A DNA stretch of 64,000 nucleotides from Gallaecimonas xiamenensis 3-C-1 (GCF_000299915.1 NZ_AMRI01000008.1:62001-126000); one strand, 5' to 3'; positions 54,358-62,603 are shown, numbered from the stretch's first letter. Made by a program: numbers and translations. The notes: a model not told the origin generated them from the letters alone.

Positions 54358-54857
54358 CAGCGCGGCTCCGAGGCGTAACACCAAACCGGCATGCCCGCGT
54401 AGCGCAGCTGTTCCTTGCGGGCCATGCCCAGCTTCTCGGCCACCTTGATGGAACCGATGTTGTCGGGGTGGATAAGGGCGATGATCTTGGCCAGGGCCAG
54501 CTCCTGGTGGCCGTGGGCCAACACCGGGCGGGCCGCTTCGGTGATCAGGCCCTGGCCCCAAAAGGCCGGCAGCAGCCGGTAGCCCAGCTCCGGCAGGGAA
54601 AACTCCGGCAGGTGCTTGATGCCGCAAAACCCGATCACCCGGTCACTCTCCTTATGCACCACCGCCAGGCGGCCATAACCGTACTTGGCGTAATCGGCCA
54701 GGGGCGCGGCAATGAGCTTCTCCTCGGCCTCTGCCCGGCTGGTGATCGGGTCCTGGCCGGTATAGCGCACTATGGCCGGGTCGGCGTTCATGGCCCAGAA
54801 GGCATCCACGTCATCCAGGGTGAAGGGGCGCATCAACAGGCGCGGTGTTTCTAGCAT
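54357..54857 (-). CDS. GNAT N-acetyltransferase (RimJ/RimL type)
   Basis: 166 residues: METPRL-like start (MLETPRLLMRPFTLDDVDAFWAM), VIGFCGIKHL, LGYRLLPAFWGQGLITEAA with the acetyl-CoA loop, and IHPDNIGSIKVAEKLGM. It acetylates an amino group of an unknown substrate. Coupled to the DMT transporter gene. Confidence 0.9.
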   Translation of the reverse strand: MLETPRLLMRPFTLDDVDAFWAMNADPAIVRYTGQDPITSRAEAEEKLIAAPLADYAKYGYGRLAVVHKESDRVIGFCGIKHLPEFSLPELGYRLLPAFWGQGLITEAARPVLAHGHQELALAKIIALIHPDNIGSIKVAEKLGMARKEQLRYAGMPVWCYASEPR

Positions 54858-54952
54858 GGGTATTGCTCCTTGTTAGCCGGCCGGCCAGCATAACCAAAGC
54901 CCCGACCTTGAGCTATAAAGAGTACAGCGACAATAAATTGACGGGCAGGGTC

Positions 54953-55339
54953 GTGGACATATCAACGCTTTCCATCAATACCGAGGCCATCATCGCCTTT
55001 TCCGTGCTGATGCTGGTAGGTTACCTGCTGCTCAAGCAGCTGTTCTGTGTCTTCATCGTCGAGTTCAAGAAAGGCAAGGTCAAACTGACCAAGGGGTCGG
55101 TACCGCCAGATTTTTGGGAGGCCTGCACCAAGCTGGCCGCCAACCGGCAAATCAAAGGCTCGGTATTTGGTTACAAGACCAAGTACGGGGTGCAACTGGT
55201 GTTTTCTGCCAATTTCCCGCCCCTGGCCAAAGACAAGCTGCAATCGGCCTTTCCCTTCCAACGGATGGACAAGAGCTTTTTCAGGCGAAAAGCCACTCAC
55301 CATCATCACCCAACCAAACCGCTGGACGACGACCAATAA
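54953..55339 (+). CDS. DUF3634-type small membrane protein
   Basis: Given from GTG 54953 (128 residues). One transmembrane helix (IIAFSVLMLVGYLLLKQLFCVFIVEF) precedes a domain like DUF3634 (FKKGKVKLTKGSVPPDFWEACTKLAAN..KGSVFGYKTKYGVQLVFSANFP), a small family of marine gammaproteobacteria with unknown function. No candidate start has a good ribosome binding site: TTG 54938, GTG 54953 and ATG 55010 are all possible. The tail is His/Lys-rich (THHHHPTK). Confidence 0.75.
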   Translation: MDISTLSINTEAIIAFSVLMLVGYLLLKQLFCVFIVEFKKGKVKLTKGSVPPDFWEACTKLAANRQIKGSVFGYKTKYGVQLVFSANFPPLAKDKLQSAFPFQRMDKSFFRRKATHHHHPTKPLDDDQ

Positions 55340-55366
55340 AAAAGGAGGCCTAAGCCTCCTTTTTTA
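55338..55366. terminator. Bidirectional terminator
   Basis: A GGAGGC / GCCTCC stem flanked by A6 and T6 runs separates the DUF3634 gene from the convergent nuclease gene. Confidence 0.9.
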
Positions 55367-55378
55367 TCATTCAGGGCA

Positions 55379-58252
55379 TCAGCCCCAGACCAGTGACCAC
55401 AACCATTTAAGGAAAGTCACCAAAGGCGGGGTTGGGCGAGTGTCGTCGACGATGACCACAGGGATCACCTGCTCACGGCCGTCGTCAAAGTGCAGCACCA
55501 GCTCCAGCTTCTCCGGTTTTTCCATATGGCGGTCGGCAATAAGCTCCAGCACCAGGGCCTTGTCGCCGGCTTCGCCATCGGCAAAGCTCAGGCGCGGCTC
55601 TGGCAGGCGGATATCGTTCTCGTCGGCAAAGCGCTGGCCGTGGCGGCTATGGCCGAGGAAACGCAGCTCGGCGCTCAGGCCCAGTTCGCCGTCGGCGCCG
55701 CCTTGGCGGCTGACCACCAGGGAACCCAGGCCTTCACTTTCATACAGGGTCAGGCTGTCTTGGGCCAGGCTCAGGTTGCCGGCCAGGGGCCAGTCCAGGG
55801 CCACCACCACAGGGTCGTGATCCGACGAGCTGAATGGCCCTTGAGATTTGACCAAGCTGCCGGTGTAGGCGCTGTCATAGCTGAACAGGTTGGACTCGGC
55901 AGCATTGATGTGCCAGTCGCTGACTGCCTTGACCTTGGTGGCAAGATCCTGGGTGGCCAGGGCCTGGTCGAGGCGACCCAGTTCGCCGTCGTACTGATAG
56001 GAATAGGCCTGGGGCTCACTCAAGTTCACCAGGCCATAGCCCTGGCTGATAACCCTGGCTTCATCGTCCAGCTGCGGGGCGGATGTGGTGTCGCCAAAGT
56101 AGGTGCTGTGGGCCGTTTTCAGTTCCCTGTCCAAGGCCGGGATCTGGGTCAGCACCAGCAGCGGATCTTCACTGGCATAGGCATTGAAGTCACCCAGCAA
56201 CAGGGTCGGGGTGTTGGAAGCCTGCACCTGTTCGGCGATCAGCGACACTTCGGTGTTGCGCAGCTCGTTACAGCTGCCCTGGCCGTCGGCGGGTTTGCCT
56301 TCTTCGTCCTCGGCGCAGCTGCTGCCTTTGGAGCGCAGGTGGTTGATGGCCACCTGGAAGCTGTCGCCGGTTGCCTGGCCCTGATAGAGGCGCTTGAAGC
56401 GCTGGAACAGGCTGGGGCGGCCACCGTGGTGGATGTCTTCTTCTACAGTGCCGTCACTGCCGACGCTGGTGGTGATCTGGTTGGGCATCTCCAGCACGGT
56501 CAGGGCCCCGTCCGGGGTCACAACGGCCGGGCGGTACAGTATGGCCGAGGTGATGGCGTCGGAGCCGATTCGCTCAAGGCCGGCCGGTTGCACAAAGGCG
56601 TACTGCTGGTCCTGAGGCAGTTCGCCGTTAAGGGCATCCAGCAGGCTCTGGATAGCGGAGAGCTCCCCAAAACCGTTGTTCTCCACCTCGATAAGGCCCA
56701 GCACGTCGGCGTCGATGGCCAGCAGGGCGTTGACTATCTTGGTTTGTTGCAGGGCAAAGGCGTCGGCGCTTTTGGCCCCCCTGTTAACGCCCAAGGGGTT
56801 GTCGTCACCACCGATGGCAGTGGTGAAGTAGTTAAGGACGTTGAAGCTGGCCACCTTCAACTGGCCTTCCTCGGCCAGCACCGGGGCATTGGTGCGGTCG
56901 TCCAGATGCACGAAGTCACCGGCGCCCAGGGTGACATCTTGTCCCACCAGCAGGCGGTAGTTGCTGTAGGAATAGGCGATGGCACCGGCCAGGTTCTCGA
57001 CCCTGTCACCGACCCGGATATAGCCCTGCTCGGCGTCCAGTCCGGGGAAGTAGGGGATCACTCCGTCCGCCGGCTTGAAGTCGGTATCGATATAAAGGGT
57101 ACGGGCCTGGTTCTGTTCGGCCAGGGCCTGGGCCTCTGGAGTCAGGGCCGGGTGGAGCTGGGTCGGAATAAAGCGCGGGCCGCCGTGGGCCAGCACCATG
57201 TTGTTACGGGAGGCATCGTAGTCATAGCTGAATGGACGCGTCACCCTCATATCACTGGCGGCAGACAGCCATACCTGCATGCCTTCGACTCTTTCCAGGG
57301 AGCCCGCCACATCCTGAGGGTCCAGGATCAGTTCCACCGGGGTAACCTCGGCCAGGTCCAAGGGGCTGGGGCTGAAGTTGTCCAAGGCGATCTCGGTAAA
57401 GCCAAAGTATTCCTTGACCAAGCCTTCCACACAAAGGGCCATGCCAGGCTGGATCTGCGGATCTGGGGCAGTGCCGGTGTAAACGAAGATACCGTCCGAA
57501 GTGGCGTCGTTGCCGTCTCCGGCGCCGTCTTGCAGGAAAAAGCCCTTGAGCAGACCAGAGGACAATTGGGTAACCCGGCCCTGGGTCACCACCTTGTCGG
57601 TGCTTTCATAGCTTCCGTCCGGCACCAGCGGTGAGCTGGCCCCGTCCCCTTGGATGCTGGGAATGCTTTGCCATTGGTCCGGGCATTGCCAGGTCACCGG
57701 CGGCTCGCCGTCGTCGCCGCAATCGCCAAGGCCGGTGCAGCCAAGGCCATCCAGGCTGTCTTTGGCAAAAGACTGCCACTGGGCAAAATCAAAGCTGCCG
57801 GGGCTGCTGCCCGGCAGGCGGCGCAGGGTCATGTCCTTGGTGGATTTGCCGCCGTCACGGTATTCAGAGCCCGGGTCGACCCCCACTGTGCCTATAGTGT
57901 CCAGGGCCTCGGCGCCCCGTTCCAGCACCACGGCGTCGTCACCGTTGAAATTGATGCTGCCGGAGCGGATATCGGCCTGGATGCTGTCGTCGGCACTGGG
58001 GTGAGCCAGCACCAGGCTAGCACCGGCGGCCAGGGTGCCACTCAGGGGGATACGGGCCGTGGTGGTGGTGGCACCGTTGAAATAGACCGCCAGGCTGACC
58101 CCGTCCAGGGTCTCGCTGCTGTCGCCGGTATTGGAAATTTCGATGGCCTTGTTATAGCTGCTGCCTTCCACGTATTCGGTGATCAGCAGATCGGCCCAGG
58201 TCGGTTGGCTGGCCAACGCCATGACCGCCAACGCCAGTGTGGTTTTACGCAT
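55379..58252 (-). CDS. ExeM/NucH-type secreted endonuclease with lamin-tail domain
   Basis: 957 residues. Signal peptide (MRKTTLALAVMALASQPTWA), an N-terminal lamin-tail domain (about 20-145; LLITEYVEGSSYNKAIEISNTG), a middle OB-like region, then an endonuclease/exonuclease/phosphatase domain (about 475-790; KVASFNVLNYF, LIEVENNG, INHLRSKG, LLGDFNAY, SDHDPVV). It should degrade extracellular DNA, as ExeM/ExeS do in Shewanella biofilms. The extreme C-terminus is a short hydrophobic Trp-rich tail (LVTFLKWLWSLVWG) that may anchor or sort it. ATG 58252 is chosen because AGGA lies 8 bases upstream. Confidence 0.92.
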   Translation of the reverse strand: MRKTTLALAVMALASQPTWADLLITEYVEGSSYNKAIEISNTGDSSETLDGVSLAVYFNGATTTTARIPLSGTLAAGASLVLAHPSADDSIQADIRSGSINFNGDDAVVLERGAEALDTIGTVGVDPGSEYRDGGKSTKDMTLRRLPGSSPGSFDFAQWQSFAKDSLDGLGCTGLGDCGDDGEPPVTWQCPDQWQSIPSIQGDGASSPLVPDGSYESTDKVVTQGRVTQLSSGLLKGFFLQDGAGDGNDATSDGIFVYTGTAPDPQIQPGMALCVEGLVKEYFGFTEIALDNFSPSPLDLAEVTPVELILDPQDVAGSLERVEGMQVWLSAASDMRVTRPFSYDYDASRNNMVLAHGGPRFIPTQLHPALTPEAQALAEQNQARTLYIDTDFKPADGVIPYFPGLDAEQGYIRVGDRVENLAGAIAYSYSNYRLLVGQDVTLGAGDFVHLDDRTNAPVLAEEGQLKVASFNVLNYFTTAIGGDDNPLGVNRGAKSADAFALQQTKIVNALLAIDADVLGLIEVENNGFGELSAIQSLLDALNGELPQDQQYAFVQPAGLERIGSDAITSAILYRPAVVTPDGALTVLEMPNQITTSVGSDGTVEEDIHHGGRPSLFQRFKRLYQGQATGDSFQVAINHLRSKGSSCAEDEEGKPADGQGSCNELRNTEVSLIAEQVQASNTPTLLLGDFNAYASEDPLLVLTQIPALDRELKTAHSTYFGDTTSAPQLDDEARVISQGYGLVNLSEPQAYSYQYDGELGRLDQALATQDLATKVKAVSDWHINAAESNLFSYDSAYTGSLVKSQGPFSSSDHDPVVVALDWPLAGNLSLAQDSLTLYESEGLGSLVVSRQGGADGELGLSAELRFLGHSRHGQRFADENDIRLPEPRLSFADGEAGDKALVLELIADRHMEKPEKLELVLHFDDGREQVIPVVIVDDTRPTPPLVTFLKWLWSLVWG

Positions 58253-58523
58253 GATGCTCATCCTGTTGTTTGTTGTAACCCTTTCCAGGGCCCTGCATTG
58301 TCGGCCAGCCCCTTTTTTGTTAACAGGGCACGGTGTTTTTAACATCTCCAGCCCCCTAGGGGAGGCCCCAGGTGGAACCTGGCCTGGCCGGCAAGGCACG
58401 TTTTTTTAACAAATACAGGTGACAGGGATACGACAGCGGTATGACGGCGGGGCCGTTTGTGGTGGGCAGGGCCCCTGTGCTAGGCTCAGCCCCTTACTTG
58501 CACCAAACAAAAGGGGTCACTTC

Positions 58524-59006
58524 ATGACCATCAGCAAAAACAAGGTAGTGACCATTCACTACACCCTGAAAGACGACGCGGGCACCGTACTGGACACTTC
58601 TGCCGGTGGCGAACCGCTGGTCTATCTCCATGGTCACGGTAACCTGATCCCGGGCCTGGAAGCCCAACTGGACGGCCAGGCTGAAGGTGCCAAGCTGGAC
58701 GTAACCGTAGCCCCCGAAGACGGCTATGGCCCTTACCACCAGGAACTGGTGCAGGAAGTTCCCCGCAGCGCCTTCCAGGGTGTTGACGACATCGAAGCCG
58801 GTATGCGCTTCACCGCCCAGACCGACGCTGGCCCCCGTACCGTTGTGGTCCAGGCCGTAACCGACGAAACCGTCACCGTCGACGGCAACCATCCTCTGGC
58901 CGGCCAGTTCCTGCACTTCAGCGTGGAAGTGATCGAACTGCGTGACGCCGAGGAAGAAGAACTGGCCCACGGCCACGTGCACGGCGCCGGTGGCCACCAC
59001 CACTGA
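58524..59006 (+). CDS. SlyD-like FKBP prolyl isomerase, copy 2
   Basis: 160 residues. FKBP motifs VVTIHYTLKDDAGTVLDTS and YLHGHGNLIPGLEAQL, an inserted flap domain, NHPLAGQFLHFSVEVIELRDA and a metal-binding tail (HGHVHGAGGHHH). AAGGGG precedes the ATG. Same length and tail as the copy at 48148; the codon bias here is stronger, suggesting the higher-expressed copy. Confidence 0.93.
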   Translation: MTISKNKVVTIHYTLKDDAGTVLDTSAGGEPLVYLHGHGNLIPGLEAQLDGQAEGAKLDVTVAPEDGYGPYHQELVQEVPRSAFQGVDDIEAGMRFTAQTDAGPRTVVVQAVTDETVTVDGNHPLAGQFLHFSVEVIELRDAEEEELAHGHVHGAGGHHH

Positions 59007-59011
59007 TGGCC

Positions 59012-59038
59012 AAAAAGCCCGCTTGAGCGGGCTTTTTT
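59012..59038 (+). terminator. Terminator after the second SlyD-like gene
   Basis: A GCCCGC / GCGGGC stem with a TTGA loop, A5 before and T6 after. Confidence 0.9.
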
Positions 59039-59145
59039 GATCCAGCACAAAGAGGGCGGCCCAGGCCGCCCTTTCTTTTGATCTCCATCAAGCCGCCCTA
59101 CCCCACCCCTGCCTAGCCTCAATGGCATAGAACAGGAGGTGACTA

Positions 59146-59286
59146 ATGGAACTGTGGACACAACTGCTGTTTGGCGACGCCGTCGGTATCGCCAGTGTCA
59201 TCACCATAGTGGGAGCCCTGGTGGTGATCGGTTTTTGTACGGGACTTTTCATCCGCAAAGCCATGAAAGACGGTGACGGAAAATAG
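59146..59286 (+). CDS. DUF3149-type membrane micropeptide
   Basis: 46 residues, too short for most gene finders but with a perfect AGGAGGT site 5-6 bases before the ATG. One transmembrane helix (ASVITIVGALVVIGFCTGLFI) follows a short amphipathic start (MELWTQLLFGDA) and a basic tail (RKAMKDG). This matches the pattern of DUF3149 proteins. Function unknown; it ends 21 bases before the TraB-like gene. Confidence 0.82.
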   Translation: MELWTQLLFGDAVGIASVITIVGALVVIGFCTGLFIRKAMKDGDGK

Positions 59287-59307
59287 GCATTGGGCTAATA
59301 TCAGCCC

Positions 59308-60171
59308 ATGCTAAGACGAACTATCTTCCTGATCCTGCTTGCCATTTTTGCCCGCCCTGCCCTGGCGGCGCCGGCTCTGTGGCAAGTGGACACTCACGGC
59401 GGCCGCTTCTGGCTGCTCGGCTCCATTCATGTGGGCAAAGTGGACAACCAAGGTCCTCTCAAGGCGGTGCTCGACCGCCTTGAGGGCGCCGACAATCTAG
59501 TCCAGGAACTGGCCCCCCAGGAGCTGACCCCAGGGCGCATGCAGGCATCGGTGATGCACTACGGCCTGCTCCAGCAGGGCAGCTTAAGGGACCAACTCAG
59601 TCCCAAGGCTTACCAGGCCCTCTCTGAAATGGCCGGCGACTATGGCATTCCCATGGCCCAGCTCGACAGGGTCCGCCCCTGGTTTGCCGTCATGACCCTT
59701 ATGCAAAGCGCCCTGGCCCGCCACAACTTCGACGCCAACCTGGGTATCGACAACCAGGTCAAGGCCTTGGCCGAAGCCAGGGGTTGGCAGATCTCTGGCC
59801 TGGAAAGCCTGGACCGCCAGTTCCAGGCCCTGGCCAGCAGCGACCATTTCGCCAATGACATGGTGTTGGACGGCATAGGGGAGATGGACCAGCTCGACAG
59901 CACCCTGTCGCCCATGCTCGACGCCTGGCAGGCCGGCAAACTGGACAAGCTCGGCGAGCTTTGCCCCCTCAACCAGGGCCAGGGCCCCGCCTACCAGGCC
60001 ATGCACGACGCCACCCTCAAGCAGCGCAACCAGGAGTGGGTTCCCAGGCTGTTGACCCTGGCCCAGGGCCGCGACAGCCTGGTGGTGGTGGGCCTTGGCC
60101 ATATCATCTGCACCGACGGCCTGCTGAGTCTTCTCGAAGCCAAAGGTGCCAAGGTCCAGCGGCTGCAATGA
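59308..60171 (+). CDS. TraB/GumN family protein
   Basis: 287 residues. A signal peptide (LRRTIFLILLAIFARPALA) is followed by the family start LWQVDTHGGRFWLLGSIHVG and the C-terminal VVVGLGHIICTDGLLSLLEAKGAKV, the two conserved ends of the TraB/GumN (TIKI-like, putative metalloprotease) fold. Its target is unknown. It overlaps the next gene by 4 bases. Confidence 0.9.
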   Translation: MLRRTIFLILLAIFARPALAAPALWQVDTHGGRFWLLGSIHVGKVDNQGPLKAVLDRLEGADNLVQELAPQELTPGRMQASVMHYGLLQQGSLRDQLSPKAYQALSEMAGDYGIPMAQLDRVRPWFAVMTLMQSALARHNFDANLGIDNQVKALAEARGWQISGLESLDRQFQALASSDHFANDMVLDGIGEMDQLDSTLSPMLDAWQAGKLDKLGELCPLNQGQGPAYQAMHDATLKQRNQEWVPRLLTLAQGRDSLVVVGLGHIICTDGLLSLLEAKGAKVQRLQ

Positions 60172-60977
60172 GCGAACGCCTGCGCCTGCTCACCGAGTAT
60201 CAAAGCCTCTGGGCCAGCCCGCCGGCGGCCTGGAAGGACGACTACCCGGTGCTCTACCATCTGGTACAGCAGGAAGCCAGGCATCCCTTGTTGCACCAAA
60301 ACCAGGTGCGCCCCACCCCCTTCCTCGACGAACTACCCTGGCTACCCCGCCTCAACCGTCAGCTCTGTGCCGAGAACGCCCCCTTTGACGATTTGACCGA
60401 AGCGGTCAGGCCACTGCTGCCAAGCCAGCCCAAGGTGCTGGTGGAATGGGGCACTGTGCTGCCCGAGGTACTGGAGGGATTTGAGGCGGTAGCCATTGCC
60501 CCCAGTGCCGGTCAACCCCACCCCAGGCGCCAATGGTTTGAAGCGGATCTCAACAGCAACGAAGCCCTGGACCCCATCAAGGGGCGCCGCCAGCTACTGG
60601 GATTGGGTTTAGGTTTGGAAGAAGCGCAGCAACTGCTGCAAAAAGGCGCTGAGCGGCGCCTGCCGGCCATGGTGCTGGGGATCAGCGGCTACCACCTGAT
60701 CAACACCTCCAGCTACCAGCCGTTGGCCCTGGACCTGCCGGATATCCCCATGAGCAGCCTGCGAACCCTGTCCATGACCACCCAGGAGGCGGCCAAGGAC
60801 TGGCCTAACCGGCTGCTGCGCTGGCTGTTTCGACCGGCCCTGCGCCAGGCGATATTGGACGATTTGGCCAGCTTTGCCCGTAAGGAAGGCTACCAGGTGG
60901 CCATCCAGCCCCTGCCCCCCATCCAGGGCCGCCAGGTCCATGCCCTGCTGCTGACCCAGCCGGACCTCAATCGTTAA
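60168..60977 (+). CDS. Unrecognised 269-residue protein coupled to the TraB-like gene
   Basis: 269 residues, no signal peptide or membrane helix. Pro/Leu-rich N-terminal half, then a segment with WLPRLNRQLCAEN, KVLVEWGTVLPEVLEGFEAVAIAP and a C-terminal half ending in HALLLTQPDL. The ATG overlaps the TraB-like stop by 4 bases, so the two are co-translated. The fold is not obvious; a degenerate methyltransferase-like domain is possible but I cannot support it. It is convergent with and overlaps the hydrolase gene by 11 bases. Confidence 0.75.
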   Translation: MSERLRLLTEYQSLWASPPAAWKDDYPVLYHLVQQEARHPLLHQNQVRPTPFLDELPWLPRLNRQLCAENAPFDDLTEAVRPLLPSQPKVLVEWGTVLPEVLEGFEAVAIAPSAGQPHPRRQWFEADLNSNEALDPIKGRRQLLGLGLGLEEAQQLLQKGAERRLPAMVLGISGYHLINTSSYQPLALDLPDIPMSSLRTLSMTTQEAAKDWPNRLLRWLFRPALRQAILDDLASFARKEGYQVAIQPLPPIQGRQVHALLLTQPDLNR

Positions 60978-61920
60978 AAAAGGCCCAGAGCCGCTCCAGG
61001 GTGGCCAGCCGATAGCCGTCCTCTTCCAGCAACAATTCGTGCCAGCCCCCGTCGATGATCTGCAAGCTGCCCTTGGGCAAGGCCGCCACCAGGGCCTCCT
61101 GGCCGGTACGGCTCACCACCTTGTCTTCCCCGGCCACCAACACCAGCACCGGCACCGTTATGGCACCGGCCTCCTTGACGGCCTTGTCCATGGCCAGGAA
61201 GGCCGCATCAAGCCACTGGGCAGAGGGGCCGCCCAGGCGGGCGTCCGGCATGGCTTCCAGCCAGTCCTGGCACAGCTCGTAACGGTAGTGGGAATGGCTA
61301 AGGCCGTTGCCTTCAAAGGGCTTACGCTGGTAGGGGCCGGTCGTCAGCACATAGCGGGGCTGACCCCGGCGCTTGTCCTGCTGGCTCTGCCAGCGGGCCA
61401 TGCTCTTGGCCACCCAGTTGGGAAAAGGGGCGGTGTTGATGCTGAGCATGGGGGAGGTCATGGCCACCTTGTCAAAGGGGTGCGCAAAAGCCGCCAGGTA
61501 GAGGGCGGCAATACAGCCCCCCATGGAATGGGCCAGCAGCCAGTGGCGTTTAAAACCTAGGGGCAACACCACCTGGTTGACGAACAGGTGCAGATCCTCG
61601 GCGTAGTGGTCAAAGTCTTCCACGTAGCCCAGCAAGGGATCGTCGGTCAGGCGGCCAGAAAAGCCCTGGCCCCTGTGGTCCAGAGCCGCCACCGCTATGC
61701 CCAGCCGGCCCAGCTCAAAGATCAGTTCCTGGTATTTAAGGACACTTTCGGTGCGCCCCGAGCTCAATACCAGCAGGGTGCTGGCCCCCGGAGGCAGGAA
61801 CAGCCGGTAGTGCAGTTCGACCCCGTCCGGGCTCAACAGGCTGCCAATCTGGCCCCCCTCGAAATAGGGGTGTACCAGGCTTTGGTAGCCGGCTTTAAGC
61901 GCGTCCTCGGTCAACCACAT
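60967..61920 (-). CDS. Lysophospholipase-like alpha/beta hydrolase (PldB family)
   Basis: 317 residues. Nucleophile elbow AHSMGG (about residue 150), oxyanion region ALDHRGQGFSG, acid in VLVLVAGEDKVV and His in GGWHELLLE. The order and length fit PldB (lysophospholipase L2), which clears lysophospholipids at the inner membrane. Confidence 0.88.
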   Translation of the reverse strand: MWLTEDALKAGYQSLVHPYFEGGQIGSLLSPDGVELHYRLFLPPGASTLLVLSSGRTESVLKYQELIFELGRLGIAVAALDHRGQGFSGRLTDDPLLGYVEDFDHYAEDLHLFVNQVVLPLGFKRHWLLAHSMGGCIAALYLAAFAHPFDKVAMTSPMLSINTAPFPNWVAKSMARWQSQQDKRRGQPRYVLTTGPYQRKPFEGNGLSHSHYRYELCQDWLEAMPDARLGGPSAQWLDAAFLAMDKAVKEAGAITVPVLVLVAGEDKVVSRTGQEALVAALPKGSLQIIDGGWHELLLEEDGYRLATLERLWAFFND

Positions 61921-61939
61921 GGCAAATCCTGCATAAAGG

Positions 61940-61964
61940 AAAAAGGCAGCCCTTAGGCTGCCTT
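61940..61964 (-). terminator. Terminator of the tRNA-Pro array
   Basis: On the minus strand a GGCAGCC / GGCTGCC stem with a TAAG loop is followed by a T5 run, 6 bases past the last tRNA. Confidence 0.85.
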
Positions 61965-61969
61965 AATAT

Positions 61970-62046
61970 TGGTCGGAAAGACAGGATTTGAAACTGCGAC
62001 CCCTCCGTCCCGAACGTAGTGCTCTACCAAGCTGAGCTACTTTCCG
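61970..62046 (-). tRNA. tRNA-Pro (CGG), array copy 5 (promoter-distal), degenerate
   Basis: 77 bases, anticodon loop TTCGGGA. It has two stem defects: an A-G mismatch at pair 29-41 of the anticodon stem, and T instead of G at position 53, which breaks the invariant 53-61 pair of the T arm. CCA is encoded. It may be poorly functional. Confidence 0.9.
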
Positions 62047-62083
62047 TTGCTTGCCCAAGGGGCTTTGCAAAACTGAGAATTCT

Positions 62084-62160
62084 TGGTCGGAAAGACAGGA
62101 TTTGAACCTGCGACCCCTCCGTCCCGAACGTAGTGCTCTACCAAGCTGAGCTACTTTCCG
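62084..62160 (-). tRNA. tRNA-Pro (CGG), array copy 4, one stem mismatch
   Basis: 77 bases, same as the consensus copy except for the A-G mismatch at pair 29-41 of the anticodon stem. CCA is encoded. Confidence 0.94.
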
Positions 62161-62197
62161 TCGCTTGCCCAAGGGGCTTTGCAAAACTGAGAATTCT

Positions 62198-62274
62198 TGG
62201 TCGGGAAGACAGGATTTGAACCTGCGACCCCTACGTCCCGAGCGTAGTGCTCTACCAAGCTGAGCTACTTTCCG
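62198..62274 (-). tRNA. tRNA-Pro (CGG), array copy 3, acceptor mismatch
   Basis: 77 bases. The acceptor stem has an A4-C69 mismatch and position 32 is C instead of T; anticodon and T stems are intact. CCA is encoded. Confidence 0.94.
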
Positions 62275-62311
62275 TCGCTTGCCCAAGGGGCTTTGCAAAA
62301 CTGAGAATTCT

Positions 62312-62388
62312 TGGTCGGAAAGACAGGATTTGAACCTGCGACCCCTACGTCCCGAACGTAGAGCTCTACCAAGCTGAGCTACTTTCCG
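62312..62388 (-). tRNA. tRNA-Pro (CGG), array copy 2
   Basis: 77 bases; all stems pair. It differs from the consensus copy only at position 26 (T for A), the hinge between D and anticodon stems. CCA is encoded. Confidence 0.96.
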
Positions 62389-62425
62389 TCGCTTGCCCAA
62401 GGGGCTTTGCAAAACTGAGAATTCT

Positions 62426-62502
62426 TGGTCGGAAAGACAGGATTTGAACCTGCGACCCCTACGTCCCGAACGTAGTGCTCTACCAAGCTGAGCTACTTTC
62501 CG
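62426..62502 (-). tRNA. tRNA-Pro (CGG), array copy 1 (promoter-proximal, consensus)
   Basis: 77 bases: acceptor CGGAAAG / CTTTCCG, anticodon arm CTACG-TTCGGGA-CGTAG (anticodon CGG, reading CCG), T arm GCAGG-TTCAAAT-CCTGT, encoded CCA. All stems pair. It is the first gene after the promoter at 62517. Confidence 0.97.
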
Positions 62503-62516
62503 ATACAACGGCGAGC

Positions 62517-62544
62517 ATTATAGCCATCTGCCTTTGGCATTCAA
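62517..62544 (-). promoter_or_regulatory. Sigma-70 promoter of the tRNA-Pro array
   Basis: The minus strand reads TTGAAT-N16-TATAAT, then a GC-rich discriminator (GCTCGCCG), typical of stringently controlled stable-RNA promoters. It lies 14 bases before the first tRNA. Confidence 0.88.
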
Positions 62545-62603
62545 GAAAAAGCGTTGCAGGCCCCGTCTTCTGGCGTTTTTTTATGCGAATCAGCTGCCTG
62601 AAA

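Larger units (their letters stand above)
61970..62502 (-). repeat. Five-unit tandem array with 114-bp period
   Basis: Each unit is a 77-base tRNA plus a 37-base spacer. The four spacers are identical except for one base at the tRNA junction and contain the EcoRI-like GAATTC and a small stem (GCCCAAGGGGC). The exact period (starts at 61970, 62084, 62198, 62312, 62426) shows recent tandem duplication. Confidence 0.96.

Noticed and set aside
61970-62502. Regularly spaced repeats that could suggest a CRISPR array
   Set aside because: The repeats are 77-base tRNA cloverleafs and the spacers are nearly identical to each other; no cas genes are present.
61963-62508. 181-codon minus-strand frame made of five repeats resembling [20 protein letters not shown]
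   Set aside because: It is the translation of the tRNA-Pro array itself; the period of 114 bases is a multiple of three, so the frame stays open by chance.
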